Source: Phycisphaerales bacterium
GTDB lineage: Bacteria > Planctomycetota > Phycisphaerae > UBA1845 > PWPN01
DNA length: 41,971 bases
NCBI GenBank assembly: GCA_012729595.1
Contig: JAAYCU010000255.1
Span: forward strand, 1-41,971
Direction of reading: 5' to 3'
In this document: piece after piece, positions 41,958-41,971 of the stretch
Numbering within the stretch: position 1 is the stretch's first letter
Layout: each line of letters starts with the position of its first letter
Program-made: the position numbers and the translations under genes
The notes under the pieces: model-generated
What the model was told of the DNA's origin: nothing
Seen by the model: only the letters and a program-made list of their open reading frames with translations
Database searches by the model: none

Positions 41958-41971
41958 CGGACATCATCGCG
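41941..41971 (+). CDS. Possible start of the next gene (cut by window edge)
   Basis: ATG 41941 opens a frame (MNRQDSGHHR) that runs off the right edge and overlaps the previous gene by 17 bases. Only ten codons are visible; this may not be a gene. Confidence 0.3.
   Translation, partial: MNRQDSGHHR

Noticed and set aside
1-41971. tRNA, rRNA, CRISPR arrays, intact IS elements or prophage
   Set aside because: No T-loop-like GGTTCGAATCC clusters, no regular repeat-spacer arrays, no intact transposase or integrase gene seen on either strand.

Overview
Overall: the window reads as GC-rich chromosomal DNA from an anaerobic bacterium, most likely a planctomycete (Phycisphaerae-like). This is inferred from a V-type ATP synthase, a large set of anaerobe iron-sulfur genes, small proteins of planctomycete style, and an FlgM with a short planctomycete-like core. 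No rRNA, tRNA, CRISPR array or intact insertion sequence was seen. Taxonomy is an inference; no marker gene here settles it.

Layout: positions 1-2053 hold the end of a V-type ATP synthase operon (subunits I and K). A DUF4405 membrane protein follows (2133-2819). From 2828 to 11000 lies the most distinctive block, a pair of divergent operons around a sigma-54 activator (7656-9008). The minus-strand operon (7446 down to 2828) encodes two NifX-like cofactor-binding proteins, a DUF5320 protein, a Gly/Arg-rich 2x[4Fe-4S] ferredoxin, a DUF89 protein and two MinD/ParA-type ATPases with inserted ferredoxin domains. The plus-strand operon (from 9186) encodes a third NifX/ORP-like protein, an Mrp/NBP35 ATPase and a fourth NifX-like protein. 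It runs on into a hotdog thioesterase, a metallo-beta-lactamase-fold hydrolase, a Prx6-type peroxiredoxin, a TrmO-like methyltransferase, a radical SAM protein, a flavodoxin-like reductase, a PerR/Fur regulator and a diheme cytochrome c peroxidase-like protein (ends 16996). Gene content and divergent layout match the anaerobe orange-protein (ORP) loci of Desulfovibrio vulgaris, here enlarged and joined to oxygen-defence genes. A near-consensus -24/-12 promoter (9136-9151), a weaker one (7460-7475) and three copies of a TTGCATAATGCAA-like element support shared sigma-54 control.

The middle part (17301-25666) holds a secreted GH78-like glycosidase, a YugP-type membrane zinc peptidase, a tandem ACT-domain protein, dnaK, galE and a secreted esterase. 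dnaK is preceded by an exact TGGCAC-N5-TTGCA sigma-54 promoter match and an upstream palindrome, which is unusual for a chaperone gene. From 25670 to 27855 the gene density and GC content fall. This stretch has short repeats, what looks like the C-terminal remnant of a REP-associated transposase, an interrupted membrane-protein ORF and a small intact membrane-protein gene.

The right part (27856-41971) carries two related glycosyltransferase genes (one fused to an alpha/alpha-barrel-like domain), a lipoprotein, mutM, a GNAT acetyltransferase, a sensorless histidine kinase divergent from a small conserved-looking ORF, a YbgC-like thioesterase followed by a second, different DUF89 protein, lysA, flgM, a 56-residue ORF, a degenerate HD-GYP-type protein and a small exported protein.
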